DNA of 61,390 bases from JAVBQF01 sp031549195 (GCA_031549195.1 JAVBQF010000002.1:1-61390); one strand, 5' to 3'. Counted from the first letter of the stretch, positions 34,081-42,432 are shown. The notes: generated by a model not told the origin, from the letters alone. Program-made: numbers and translations.

Positions 34081-34168
34081 TAAAATTGACAAACAATGGA
34101 TTATAAAAACAGTTTTAATATTCTTTCTAGTATTCTTTGTCTTAGGAATTTTAAAAAGGTTAATATAA
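34067..34168 (+). CDS. 33-residue single-pass membrane peptide
   Basis: A short frame starting at ATG 34067, 14 bases before the end of the previous gene, with AAGGTGA at 34054-34060 as a well-spaced binding site. The product begins KKISKIDKQWIIK and continues as a hydrophobic helix (about residues 12-30, FFLVFFVLGIL) with a basic end, a plausible single membrane segment. The overlap suggests translational coupling. It is short enough to be missed by gene finders. An intrinsic terminator follows 29 bases after its stop. Confidence 0.5.
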   Translation: MKKISKIDKQWIIKTVLIFFLVFFVLGILKRLI

Positions 34169-34196
34169 TACAAAATAAAAAAAATAATTAATTGTT

Positions 34197-34240
34197 AGAA
34201 ATCTTAAAATTACTAATTGAAAATCTCAAGATTTCTTTTC
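34197..34240 (+). terminator. intrinsic terminator of the rhs unit
   Basis: AGAAATCTT (34197-34205) pairs with AAGATTTCT (34228-34236), followed by a T-rich run. A similar hairpin closes the second cassette at 35913-35957. Confidence 0.8.
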
Positions 34241-34302
34241 TTTATTGTTAAATAACTATGGGCGAAATTAGAACACTAAATAATTATTGTGTATTAGGTT
34301 AG

Positions 34303-35184
34303 CGCACACAAAGCACTAAAAAAATAAATATAGAAACAATAAAAGAAAATAATGTATTAACAAATAAATATGAATATGATAGTTGGGGAAATATAGTAAG
34401 TATAAAAGATGGTAATAGTAATGATGTAAGTGGAAATGTAAGTCATATAGCTAATATAAATAGTTTCAGATATAGAAGTTACTATTATGATACTGAGACT
34501 AAGTTATATTACTTAAATAGTAGATATTACAATCCTGAATGGTCAAGGTTTGTGAATGCTGATAACTTATTGTTTCAAGACAAAAGTTTACTAGGCAATA
34601 ATTTATATTCCTATGCTTACAATAATCCAATAAAAAACATTGATCCGACTGGACATGCGCTTATTCCTGTTACATTTGGTCCATTGGCTTCAGGTGCAAC
34701 GCCAAACCTTAAAAGCCCATATATAAAACAAAAGTCCGCACCAGCAAAAAATGTGTCAACACAACCAACAGGCGTAAATGGAACAACAGTACCATATAGG
34801 TACTCAGGAAATAGCGTATACATTGTAACAAATAATCAGAAAAGTGAATATGAAAATAAAATGAAATTTGGAGATATCTTGATAATTGATGATAGGAATG
34901 CAAAGGACCCAAATATGCAAGTCGTAAATTCCTATAAAATTACAGATCAGGGGTCACAAAAAAAGATTATAGATATAATGTTAATATACAATGAGGATTA
35001 CCCTGCTGATTATGCATGGAATAGGACTAAAAATTCAATGATTAAAGAGTGGGATATTCATAACACATTATCATATTGGAGAATATTCCCTGATCAGTCA
35101 AATCATACTGATTTTAATAACGGAGATGAAGGCAGAGGCTGGGCAGGATTTATCTTTTCAAAAGCATTGGGGTGGTATTATTAA
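34303..35184 (+). pseudogene. displaced Rhs C-terminal cassette (core end plus alternative tip) without its own start
   Basis: The frame is open from 34303 (just after a TAG) to 35184 but lacks a promoter, binding site and start codon. From about 34345 it matches the core end of the large Rhs protein: EYDSWGNIVSIKDGN, INSFRYRSYYYDTETKLYYL and NSRYYNPEWSRFVNADNLL. After PTGHA the tip is unrelated to that of the complete gene: IIDIMLIYNEDYPADYAWNR, then MIKEWDIHNTLSYW and NHTDFNNGDEGRGW, a small globular domain that may be a toxin. A GTG at 34552 (first codon of VNADNLL) would give 210 residues but has no good binding site. This is the usual structure of an orphan Rhs tip, silent until recombined into the main gene. 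Confidence 0.75.
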
Positions 35185-35882
35185 TGAAAAGAAATAAAAG
35201 ACTCACTTTGACAATATTGATTATAAATATAGTTATGTTTATAATATTAATATTTTTGCCAAATATTATGATAAAATATGTCAAAATAACCGAACCATTA
35301 AAATTATTATTTAATATATTATTGTTTTTTATTCCAAGTTATGTAGCATTTTTATTTTATTATATTGCAAAAAGGCATAATGCAAATATTAAAACTCTAA
35401 TGTTTATACTGAATATATTAACATTTTTATGTAGTATAATAATTACTATTACTTTTAACTTATCTAATATAATCATATCAGAAACTTCTAATATAAAAAA
35501 TTATATGAAGTTTGATGTTTATGTTAATAGATTATGCTCAAAAGAAATGTTCCCAAGAAAAATATTATCTTCAGCTACAGAAATAAAATATTTTTATAGG
35601 TATAGAGGAGGAATAGACCAAAATTATGATATTTTTCTGCAATATAGACTTTCTGAAGAGGATTATAATAAAGAAAAAAATAGAATAATTACCTTATATC
35701 CTAATTTAAAAAGAACTGAAAGTTCAATTAATAATGACTTTATTGATTATTATTTATTTTATGGCAATACTTCATATACATTTGTATCATTTTCAGAAAA
35801 AGAGTTTACAATAAAATATATTGATTCATATAATGTCAATTTTAATGAGGATAATATCCCATATTTTATGCAAGTTAAATAA
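35184..35882 (+). CDS. membrane protein, possible immunity partner of the displaced Rhs tip
   Basis: 232 residues. The ATG at 35184 overlaps the cassette stop (TAATG), with GGGGTGG about ten bases upstream. Three to four membrane segments lie in the first 115 residues (about 7-27, 37-60, 72-100), followed by a hydrophilic domain of about 110 residues rich in Tyr and Asp. No family recognised. By position it is the counterpart of the 165-residue gene behind the complete rhs, and it resembles it in layout (N-terminal membrane part, C-terminal soluble domain) but not in sequence. Confidence 0.55.
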   Translation: MKRNKRLTLTILIINIVMFIILIFLPNIMIKYVKITEPLKLLFNILLFFIPSYVAFLFYYIAKRHNANIKTLMFILNILTFLCSIIITITFNLSNIIISETSNIKNYMKFDVYVNRLCSKEMFPRKILSSATEIKYFYRYRGGIDQNYDIFLQYRLSEEDYNKEKNRIITLYPNLKRTESSINNDFIDYYLFYGNTSYTFVSFSEKEFTIKYIDSYNVNFNEDNIPYFMQVK

Positions 35883-35912
35883 ATTTAAAAAACATTTTAT
35901 TACAGTAATATT

Positions 35913-35957
35913 AGAAATCACGAAATTCTGAAGAAGAATTTTATGATTTCTTTTTTG
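35913..35957 (+). terminator. intrinsic terminator of the displaced Rhs cassette
   Basis: AGAAATCA (35913-35920) pairs with TGATTTCT (35944-35951), with an inner AAATTCT/GAATTT helix, followed by T's. Resembles the hairpin at 34197-34240. Confidence 0.8.
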
Positions 35958-36005
35958 ATGTTAAAAGTAATTTTGTATTACCTACTATACGTTTGTCATA
36001 TAATT

Positions 36006-36014
36006 TGGTATAAT
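36006..36014 (+). promoter_or_regulatory. extended -10 promoter of the 451-aa membrane-anchored protein gene
   Basis: TGG directly before TATAAT (36009-36014) forms an extended -10 element; no clear -35 box. The gene starts 35 bases later after AAGGAG. Confidence 0.5.
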
Positions 36015-36048
36015 GTAATTAATTAAAAATAAGAAGGAGTTTAGTTGT

Positions 36049-37404
36049 ATGAAGAAAAAAGTAATTATACCTATTGTTATTGTTGCCGCACTTGCCCTTA
36101 TTGGAGCTGGTGTATACTTATCTCTTAATAGTAAAGATAAAGTAGTATTTTCAAGGGTACTAACAAAGTTTGTTGAAAACATTGAAACTAGTACAGAATC
36201 AGGATTTGATAATTTTATACCAAAATCATTTCAAGTGGATGTTGATAAGCTAAAGATGAATACAGATACATCTTTATCAGTAACGCAAAACGATGTAACA
36301 CAAAAGGCTGCACTTAAGGGAGAATTATACATCAATCAGACTAAGAATAAAGTATATGGGAATGCTAGTCTAGTTGTTAATAATGAAACACTTGCAAAAG
36401 TAGAAGCATTATTTGAAAACACTAAGATGCATGCTAAGATTCAAGATGTTACAAAGGGATTTTACTATAATGAAGTAGATATGGATTTATCTACAGTAGA
36501 AGAAGGATTAAGTAAAGAAGATACAAGCAAAGTAGCAACTTATTTGAAAGAAGCTATATTAGATAATTTAAAAGATAGTGATTTCACTAGTGAAAAGAAA
36601 ACTATTGAGCTTGATGGAAAAGATTATGATACTAAGAAAATCACATTAAATATTACAGAGAAAAAGTTGTTAGAGATTATGCGTACTTTCTTTAAGAAAG
36701 TTGAAAAAGATGATAACTTAAAGAAGGCTTTAGAGAAGGTTCTTACGGCAGATAATTCTTCTACTAATTTTAATGAAGCACTAAAAGAATTAGATGATGA
36801 AATTAATACGGCATCAGATGAAATATTATTCACATATGAACTATATGTATATGGAAAAGATGAAGCAGTAAAGCAAGTAATAACAGTTGCAGCTGAAGAA
36901 GAAGCTAATGTTGTTATAATGACATTAAATAGTTATGAGAATAAAAATGGATTTAATAATTATGAATTAACAGTAGGAACTAAAGACCAATCATATTTTA
37001 CAGCAACTGTTAAAGGTACTAGTAAGACTAAAAGTGACGTTAAAGTAGATATTATGGCTATGTTTGTGTTAAGCGGTACTTATGAAATAACAGATAAGTC
37101 TGCAACGCTTGATATAAATATAACAGTAATGAATCAAGAATGTGGAAGCATTAAATATACACTTAATACTGTTACCGAAAACAAGGAATATGAAATGAAC
37201 TTAGAAGCGACAATAGATGTTGAAACTTTTAAGTTGACAATAAGTTCTGCAAACAAAATATATCTAGGCGAAGAAATGCCAGAAGTTGATGTAACTGGTA
37301 GTAAGCCGGTGGAAGAGATTAGTGAAGAAGAACAAAACAAGCTTATGGAATTAATGGAAGAAATCGAAGAAAAGCTAGCTTTAGGTTCAAGTAATTCAAT
37401 ATAA
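36049..37404 (+). CDS. membrane-anchored protein, paralogue 1 of a tandem pair
   Basis: 451 residues: a basic start, one membrane segment (about 4-26) and a long extracytoplasmic region with many beta-strand-like stretches. It begins VVFSRVLTKFVENIETS and ends PEVDVTGSKPVEEISEEEQN, and the following gene has the same start (AVFDRVLTKYFDLFVESS) and end (PTVDVSKNKPVEEITEIEQQ) patterns. Both share YVYGKDE/Q and DSYENK/NSYENK internal motifs, so they arose by duplication. I recall no characterised member; a surface or sensory role is a guess. Has its own promoter and terminator. Confidence 0.6.
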   Translation: MKKKVIIPIVIVAALALIGAGVYLSLNSKDKVVFSRVLTKFVENIETSTESGFDNFIPKSFQVDVDKLKMNTDTSLSVTQNDVTQKAALKGELYINQTKNKVYGNASLVVNNETLAKVEALFENTKMHAKIQDVTKGFYYNEVDMDLSTVEEGLSKEDTSKVATYLKEAILDNLKDSDFTSEKKTIELDGKDYDTKKITLNITEKKLLEIMRTFFKKVEKDDNLKKALEKVLTADNSSTNFNEALKELDDEINTASDEILFTYELYVYGKDEAVKQVITVAAEEEANVVIMTLNSYENKNGFNNYELTVGTKDQSYFTATVKGTSKTKSDVKVDIMAMFVLSGTYEITDKSATLDINITVMNQECGSIKYTLNTVTENKEYEMNLEATIDVETFKLTISSANKIYLGEEMPEVDVTGSKPVEEISEEEQNKLMELMEEIEEKLALGSSNSI

Positions 37405-37414
37405 TAAAATTAAT

Positions 37415-37448
37415 AAATTAAACATAACTGTTTAATTTATTTTTCTTT
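37415..37448 (+). terminator. intrinsic terminator between the tandem paralogues
   Basis: AAATTAAACA (37415-37424), TAAC loop, TGTTTAATTT (37429-37438), then a T-rich stretch. Confidence 0.8.
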
Positions 37449-37477
37449 TAATATATAATTTAGGTAGGAGTGAAGTT

Positions 37478-38782
37478 ATGAAAAACAAAAGGGTTACTAT
37501 AATAGCAATAGTTTCAGTAATATCATGTGTACTTAGCTTAATTGTCTATTCTAGATATTTTTCAGACAAGGCGGTATTTGATAGGGTACTAACTAAATAC
37601 TTTGATTTATTTGTTGAGAGTAGTGATTCAACACAAGTGAATAATTTGAAACTTATAACAGATACTAATCTATTGGTTAATAGCGGAGATTATAAGAAGG
37701 ACTTAACATTAACAGGAAACTTATATACTAAAGTTGAAGAGTCAAAGATTTATTTAGATGCTGGAATAAAAGAAGATAATAAACTATTACTTGGAATAAA
37801 AACTTTACTTGAAGATAATAAGTTCTTTGCTAAGTTTGAAGGTATTTCAGATGAATTTTTAGTTATGGATTATGTACTTAATTCTAATGGTAGTAATGAC
37901 AAGAATCCTATTAAAGTATATGAATATCTTAAGGACGCTTTAATTGATAGTACAGTTAATCATGACTATGATAGTAAGAATAAAATAATTGAATTAGATG
38001 GTGATGATTACAAAACTAAAGCAATTACTCTTAATATGAATTATAAAATGGTTGTAGACTTTATCTTTGGATTTATAGAGAAGATAAATACTGATGAAGA
38101 TACAAAATCATTGCTTAATAATGCCTTTGATTCAATAGTGGGAACTCAGTATTCAACTATAGAAGATTTTATTGAAGCAGGAAAAGAAGCGAGTCGATAT
38201 GCTGATACTGATACTATAATTACTTATACAATCTATGTATATGGCAAAGATCAAATATTAAGACAAGCAATAGATTTTGAATCTACAATGATAACTATGG
38301 ACTCATATGAGAATAAAAAAGGCTTAAGAAATTTAGCATTTACAATACATGATAATAATGAAGATACTGATATTATAAATATGGAAATAAAAGGCATTGA
38401 AAAAGATAAATCTAGTATAACGGTTAATTTACCATTATCAATTAAGTTATCAGGATACTATGTTAAAGGAAAAGATAAAGTAACTATTGATTTACCAATG
38501 ACAATACTAGATGAGAGTATTGGGAACTTCAATTTTGTTGCTAAGACCATAAAGGAAAATGAAGAATATAATGTATCATTAAATCTATCTTTTGATTATG
38601 GCGGTAATACATCTTCTATTAAAAGTGAGGCAAGTATATTTACTAAGTTTGACTTCCCGACAGTAGATGTTTCAAAGAATAAACCAGTTGAAGAGATTAC
38701 AGAAATAGAACAACAAAAAATTAGTGATATTTTAACTTATTTAGCAAAACTTTTTGGAGTGAGTACTGAAACAGATTATTAA
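37478..38782 (+). CDS. membrane-anchored protein, paralogue 2 of a tandem pair
   Basis: 434 residues. N-terminal membrane segment (about 7-27), then an extracytoplasmic region that can be followed along the upstream paralogue: AVFDRVLTKYFDLF, KIIELDGDDYKTKAITLNMN (compare KTIELDGKDYDTKKITLN), ITYTIYVYGKDQ and a matching C-terminus. Divergence is substantial, so the duplication is not recent. ATG follows TAGGAGTG. Function unknown. Confidence 0.6.
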   Translation: MKNKRVTIIAIVSVISCVLSLIVYSRYFSDKAVFDRVLTKYFDLFVESSDSTQVNNLKLITDTNLLVNSGDYKKDLTLTGNLYTKVEESKIYLDAGIKEDNKLLLGIKTLLEDNKFFAKFEGISDEFLVMDYVLNSNGSNDKNPIKVYEYLKDALIDSTVNHDYDSKNKIIELDGDDYKTKAITLNMNYKMVVDFIFGFIEKINTDEDTKSLLNNAFDSIVGTQYSTIEDFIEAGKEASRYADTDTIITYTIYVYGKDQILRQAIDFESTMITMDSYENKKGLRNLAFTIHDNNEDTDIINMEIKGIEKDKSSITVNLPLSIKLSGYYVKGKDKVTIDLPMTILDESIGNFNFVAKTIKENEEYNVSLNLSFDYGGNTSSIKSEASIFTKFDFPTVDVSKNKPVEEITEIEQQKISDILTYLAKLFGVSTETDY

Positions 38783-38804
38783 GATTACGAAAGTAGTCTT
38801 TTTA
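38782..38804 (+). terminator. intrinsic terminator after paralogue 2
   Basis: AGATTAC (38782-38788), GAAA tetraloop, GTAGTCT (38793-38799), then T's. Confidence 0.8.
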
Positions 38805-38841
38805 TTTTATTAATGTTATAATATGAATAAGAGGTGATGTT

Positions 38842-39597
38842 ATGTTAGCGTTGATTACAGGAGCATCTTCTGGTATTGGTTACAGTATGGCTAAATATTT
38901 AAGCAGCATTGGTTATGATTTAATTTTAGTTGCAAGAAACAAAGAAAAATTACAATTAATTCAACAAGAGTTAAAAACAGAAGTTAAGATAGTTGTTGCT
39001 GATTTATCAAATGAAAGCAAAGTTAAAGAATTATATGTATTATGTAAAAGCGATAATATAGATCTTCTTGTTAATAATGCTGGCGTTGGCTTATTTGGTA
39101 AGTTTGAAGAAACTGATTTAGCGACAGAACTTAGCATGATTGATTTGAATATCAAGGCATCACATATACTCACTAAGCTGTTTTTAAAAGATATGAAGAG
39201 AAGGGATTCTGGATATATACTTAATGTATCATCATCAGCGGCATTTCAAGCAGGACCACTTATGGCAGCTTATTATGCTTCAAAAGCATATTTACTTAGA
39301 TTGACCGTTGCAATTAGTGAAGAATTAAGAAGAGATAAATCAAAGGTGGTAATATCGTGCTTATGTCCAGGTCCTGTGGACACTAACTTTAATGAGGTTG
39401 CTAATGTTAAGTTTAGTGTCAAACCTTTAGCAAGTGATTATGTTGCAAAATATGCTATAGATAAAATGTTTAAAAATAAGACAATAATTGTACCTGGATT
39501 TAAGATGAAAACAGCAGCATTCTTAAATCGATTAGCGTCTCAAAAATTTGTAGCAAGAGTAACATATAATATTCAAAGAAGAAAAAAAGAAGATTAA
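38842..39597 (+). CDS. short-chain dehydrogenase/reductase (SDR)
   Basis: 251 residues of a classical SDR: Gly-rich nucleotide-binding motif TGASSGIG (6-13), NNAGVG (78-83), the serine cluster SSS near 130-132, and the Y144-x3-K148 pair (AAYYASKAY). The CPGPVDTNF stretch after the active site is also typical, and the basic residues after strand 2 (ARNKEKL) suggest NADP preference. The substrate cannot be deduced; the pattern resembles the DltE/YqjQ-like group. Monocistronic, between two terminators; GAGGTGAT upstream. Confidence 0.88.
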   Translation: MLALITGASSGIGYSMAKYLSSIGYDLILVARNKEKLQLIQQELKTEVKIVVADLSNESKVKELYVLCKSDNIDLLVNNAGVGLFGKFEETDLATELSMIDLNIKASHILTKLFLKDMKRRDSGYILNVSSSAAFQAGPLMAAYYASKAYLLRLTVAISEELRRDKSKVVISCLCPGPVDTNFNEVANVKFSVKPLASDYVAKYAIDKMFKNKTIIVPGFKMKTAAFLNRLASQKFVARVTYNIQRRKKED

Positions 39598-39600
39598 TTG

Positions 39601-39627
39601 GAGCATAACTTTAAATATGCTCTTTTT
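39601..39627 (+). terminator. intrinsic terminator after the SDR gene
   Basis: GAGCATA (39601-39607) pairs with TATGCTC (39616-39622), followed by five T's. Confidence 0.85.
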
Positions 39628-39628
39628 G

Positions 39629-39657
39629 TAGACAAATAATGATTTGTCTGGTATAAT
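39629..39657 (+). promoter_or_regulatory. promoter of the GNAT gene with operator-like palindrome in its spacer
   Basis: TAGACA (39629-39634), 17 bases, TATAAT (39652-39657) with a TGG extended -10. The spacer holds a perfect inverted repeat, AGACAAAT (39630-39637), centre AATG, ATTTGTCT (39642-39649), with no T-run behind it. A dimeric repressor bound here would block polymerase. Confidence 0.6.
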
Positions 39658-39680
39658 ATGCAGTTATTAAAGGTGATATT

Positions 39681-40157
39681 ATGTTGCAATTGCAGACTGT
39701 AAAAGGCTTAATAACAGCAAGAAAAGTAATTGCATCACAAGATGTGATGGAGCTTTCAGATGTTATTTGTAGTAGCTTTAAGAAATTAGCCGGAAAGAAA
39801 GAGTCTACAGCGGAACGATATCTTTCGCAGTTTAATGATGAGGAAAATTATAGGTTTTATGTTGCAACTAATGAAAAAAATCAAATTGTTGCTGGTTCAG
39901 AGATTCGATTGTTTCAAGATTGTGCTCGTATTGAGAGAGTTGCAACATTAGAACAGTTTAGATGTATGGGAATAAATAGGTTGATGTTTAACGAATTAAC
40001 TCTTGATTTATTAAAATCAACTAGTGTATCTGAACTTATACTGGATTGCCATACCACAATGGATTCACATTATAAGAATCTTGGCTTTTCTTTTGATCGT
40101 GACGAGTGGATTGACAATACTCTAGCTGGACATTGGTTTCGAAAAAGAATTAGGTAA
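39681..40157 (+). CDS. GNAT family N-acetyltransferase
   Basis: 158 residues. The acetyl-CoA binding region is recognisable as ARIERVATLEQFRCMGINRL, a slightly altered version of the V-x-P-x-x-R-x-x-G-x-G/A loop, followed by LILDCHTTMDSHYKNLGFSF, the typical strand-helix-FYxxxGF end. Substrate unknown. The ATG follows AAAGGTGAT. The gene has its own promoter containing a palindrome (see the regulatory entry), so it is probably repressor-controlled. Confidence 0.8.
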   Translation: MLQLQTVKGLITARKVIASQDVMELSDVICSSFKKLAGKKESTAERYLSQFNDEENYRFYVATNEKNQIVAGSEIRLFQDCARIERVATLEQFRCMGINRLMFNELTLDLLKSTSVSELILDCHTTMDSHYKNLGFSFDRDEWIDNTLAGHWFRKRIR

Positions 40158-40216
40158 AAGTATTAGACAATTCATAAAATTTTAGTATAATAAACATTAA
40201 AAAGTGGGGTGGACTT

Positions 40217-41026
40217 ATGGGTAATTTATTAACAGTTTCTAATTTATCAGTTAAGTATAAGCATAATGTAATATTAGAAAATATTTTCTTAGACATTGAC
40301 AAGGTAGGCATAACAGCATTGCTAGGACCTAATAATTGTGGTAAAACAACATTAATTAGAACGATAACCGGTATTTTACCAAGTAAAAATATTGTTACAG
40401 TTGCAGATGTAACACTAAACAAGAGTACAGCGAAAGAATATTTAATAAATATTGGAGTTGTACTTACAGAGATAGATAGGCAATTATTGTTTGAAGATGT
40501 AGAGTCAGAACTTTACTTTCCACTGGAGAATTTAAATATATCTAAAGATGATATTAAACTTACTGTGGAAAGAACACTTAAATATTTAAAACTAGAGAAA
40601 TTAATAGAGAAGAAGACAAATGAATTAACACAATTAGAAAAAGTACAAGTATTATTGATACTTACAATACTGCATAGACCAAAAATAATATTTTTGGATG
40701 ATATATTATCTGGTTTAGATGATTTAAGTAAGGATAAAGTATTTAAGATGTTTAAAACAATTGTAGATAAATTTGATATAGCTATTTTTTACACTACAAG
40801 CAACTTACTTGAAGCATATAAAGCAAATAGAGTGATAGTATTAAATAAAGGACATATTGTTATGGATGACAGTCCAAAAAAGCTATTGAGTAAAGATAAT
40901 GAATTGATAAAAATGGGAATAGAAATACCACTTATGATTGATTTGTCACTTAAACTTAAATTTTATAATTTACTTGATGATGTAATATTAGATGTCGACA
41001 GGATGGTGAATAAGCTATGGCCATAG
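40217..41026 (+). CDS. ecfA1: ECF transporter ATPase EcfA1-like, partly degenerate
   Basis: 269 residues. Walker A is intact (GPNNCGKTT, 37-45). Other motifs have decayed: the Q-loop glutamine is Thr84 (VVLTEIDRQ), the LSGGQ signature reads LTQLE (137-141), Walker B is FLDDILSGLDD with Asp162 in place of the catalytic Glu, and the H-loop histidine is missing (FYTTSNLLEA). The overall ABC frame, including the ECF-type C-terminus IEIPLMIDLSLKL, is preserved. In Bacillus the pair energises vitamin uptake with EcfT and exchangeable S components. Synteny (before ecfA2-ecfT-truA-rplM-rpsI) supports the identity; activity is doubtful. Confidence 0.8.
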   Translation: MGNLLTVSNLSVKYKHNVILENIFLDIDKVGITALLGPNNCGKTTLIRTITGILPSKNIVTVADVTLNKSTAKEYLINIGVVLTEIDRQLLFEDVESELYFPLENLNISKDDIKLTVERTLKYLKLEKLIEKKTNELTQLEKVQVLLILTILHRPKIIFLDDILSGLDDLSKDKVFKMFKTIVDKFDIAIFYTTSNLLEAYKANRVIVLNKGHIVMDDSPKKLLSKDNELIKMGIEIPLMIDLSLKLKFYNLLDDVILDVDRMVNKLWP

Positions 41027-41796
41027 TAATGAAAAAGATTAACTATAAAAATAAATTGAAAAATATTTCACTATCTATTAAAACAGGATTGATTACTGCT
41101 ATAGTTGGCGATAATAATAAATACTTATTGAGCCTTATTTGTGGAGGAATCAAACAAGATAGTGGAAGTATTACTGTTGCAGGTATAGATTTAGAATTAT
41201 ATGATTCTTATATACCATACATAACAAATAATGACTTGTACTTTTATACAAAGACAGTAAAAGAAGAATTAAAGTTTGCTTTGGAATATACTAAAACAAA
41301 CGTCAAGGATAAAGAAGCCAAATTTAAAAATATTTTAGAATTATCTGGATTATCTAGTAAATACTTGGATAGAGAGATTAAAACATTATCATCGAGTGAA
41401 AAATATATGCTTAATATTGCAAGGAGCATAGTTGCCGATTTTAGTATATTAATACTTGATAATGTATTAGGTGGATTAGATAATAATAATAAGAAAGCAA
41501 TAATATTTTTAATTAGAGAATTAAAAGAGTTAGGTAAAACAATTATATTAGCAAATGAAGATATTAATCTTCTATACAATATTGTAGATGAAGTAATAAT
41601 AATAAATAAAGATACAGTAGTAACACATGGAGACATTAATAAAATATATACGGATATAAATATATTAAGCAAGAAAGATATAGAGATACCACTATTAAGT
41701 TTATTTACTTATAAGGCTAAAGAATTAAAAGATGTTAAGTTATTCTATCATAAAGATGTAAGAGATATTATAAAGGATATATATAAACATGTTTAA
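41017..41796 (+). CDS. ecfA2: ECF transporter ATPase EcfA2-like, catalytic motifs lost
   Basis: 259 residues. The P-loop is gone: VGDNNKYLLS (30-39) has no GK[ST]. The signature is LSSSE (124-128), Walker B ends LDNVLGGLDN with Asn149 in place of Glu, and the switch histidine is Asn180 (ILANEDIN). Yet the fold-defining stretches (YMLNIARSIVADFSILILD, TIILANEDINLLYNIVDEVI) remain. The frame has no stop or frameshift. The product probably cannot bind or hydrolyse ATP at its own site; it may be a structural pseudo-ATPase paired with EcfA1. The start overlaps ecfA1 by ten bases, with AGGATGGTGA as binding site. Confidence 0.75.
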   Translation: MAIVMKKINYKNKLKNISLSIKTGLITAIVGDNNKYLLSLICGGIKQDSGSITVAGIDLELYDSYIPYITNNDLYFYTKTVKEELKFALEYTKTNVKDKEAKFKNILELSGLSSKYLDREIKTLSSSEKYMLNIARSIVADFSILILDNVLGGLDNNNKKAIIFLIRELKELGKTIILANEDINLLYNIVDEVIIINKDTVVTHGDINKIYTDINILSKKDIEIPLLSLFTYKAKELKDVKLFYHKDVRDIIKDIYKHV

Positions 41797-42427
41797 AGAG
41801 TTTAGTGAATTAAATCTTTTTAATAAGATTATAAGCCTTATTTGTGTACTATTATCTCTGTGCTTTGTTAGAAACTTAATATTTATATATGTTATTATTG
41901 GCGCTATTATATTGATGACATTATTAATAAAAAATTATAATGCTTTATTATATATGATAATACCTATAGTACTTTCGTTTTTTGTTAATGGATATAATTA
42001 TACTTATATGATGATTATAATTAAAATGTTAATCATGATAGTTCATATATTTAATATATTGTTTATAATATCTTCTAAAGAAAGAATGTATTTACTTAAT
42101 GCTTTATTTTATAGTGGTAATAAGAAAGCAAGAAGCTTTATTTTTAATAGACGATATTATAAAAAAGTAAAAGCTAAGAACAAGAAGAACTTTTTGACTG
42201 TAAAAGAAAAGTTAGAACCTAAAATTATGTACTCGAATTACATTAATAATAGGATAAAAGAAAATACTAAGAGTGAACTAAATGATATTTATTTGATTAA
42301 TAGAATTAGATTTTATAACTATTATAAGGTAAGAAAAAGTATGCTTAAGTTATCATGGATAAATCTTGATAATACTTTTCTTTTAGTAAATGTGTTATTA
42401 TTTGTTGTGATATACTTATATAGGTGA
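41789..42427 (+). CDS. EcfT-like transmembrane protein, shortened and divergent
   Basis: 212 residues (EcfT is usually about 265). Four or five membrane segments lie in the first 105 residues and one at the extreme C-terminus (about 192-210); between them is a basic helical region with NKKARSF (compare the Ala-Arg-Gly coupling motif of EcfT). Assignment rests mainly on position: directly behind ecfA2 (eight-base overlap) and before truA, exactly where ecfT lies in Bacillus. Sequence similarity alone would be weak. Together with the decayed ATPases it forms a module of doubtful transport activity. Confidence 0.55.
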   Translation: MFKEFSELNLFNKIISLICVLLSLCFVRNLIFIYVIIGAIILMTLLIKNYNALLYMIIPIVLSFFVNGYNYTYMMIIIKMLIMIVHIFNILFIISSKERMYLLNALFYSGNKKARSFIFNRRYYKKVKAKNKKNFLTVKEKLEPKIMYSNYINNRIKENTKSELNDIYLINRIRFYNYYKVRKSMLKLSWINLDNTFLLVNVLLFVVIYLYR

Positions 42428-42432
42428 TTACT

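Noticed and set aside
34081..34302. A further gene between the 33-codon frame and the displaced Rhs cassette
   Set aside because: After the terminator ending near 34240 I see only AT-rich sequence with stops in all frames and no clear promoter.
41244..41672. A 142-codon minus-strand frame opposite ecfA2
   Set aside because: No ribosome binding site; composition reflects the antisense of an A-rich gene, so it is a shadow frame.
40217..42427. ECF genes as pseudogenes
   Set aside because: Despite the loss of catalytic motifs there is no stop, frameshift or truncation in the ATPases, and overlapping starts and binding sites are kept, so they are annotated as CDS with a note.
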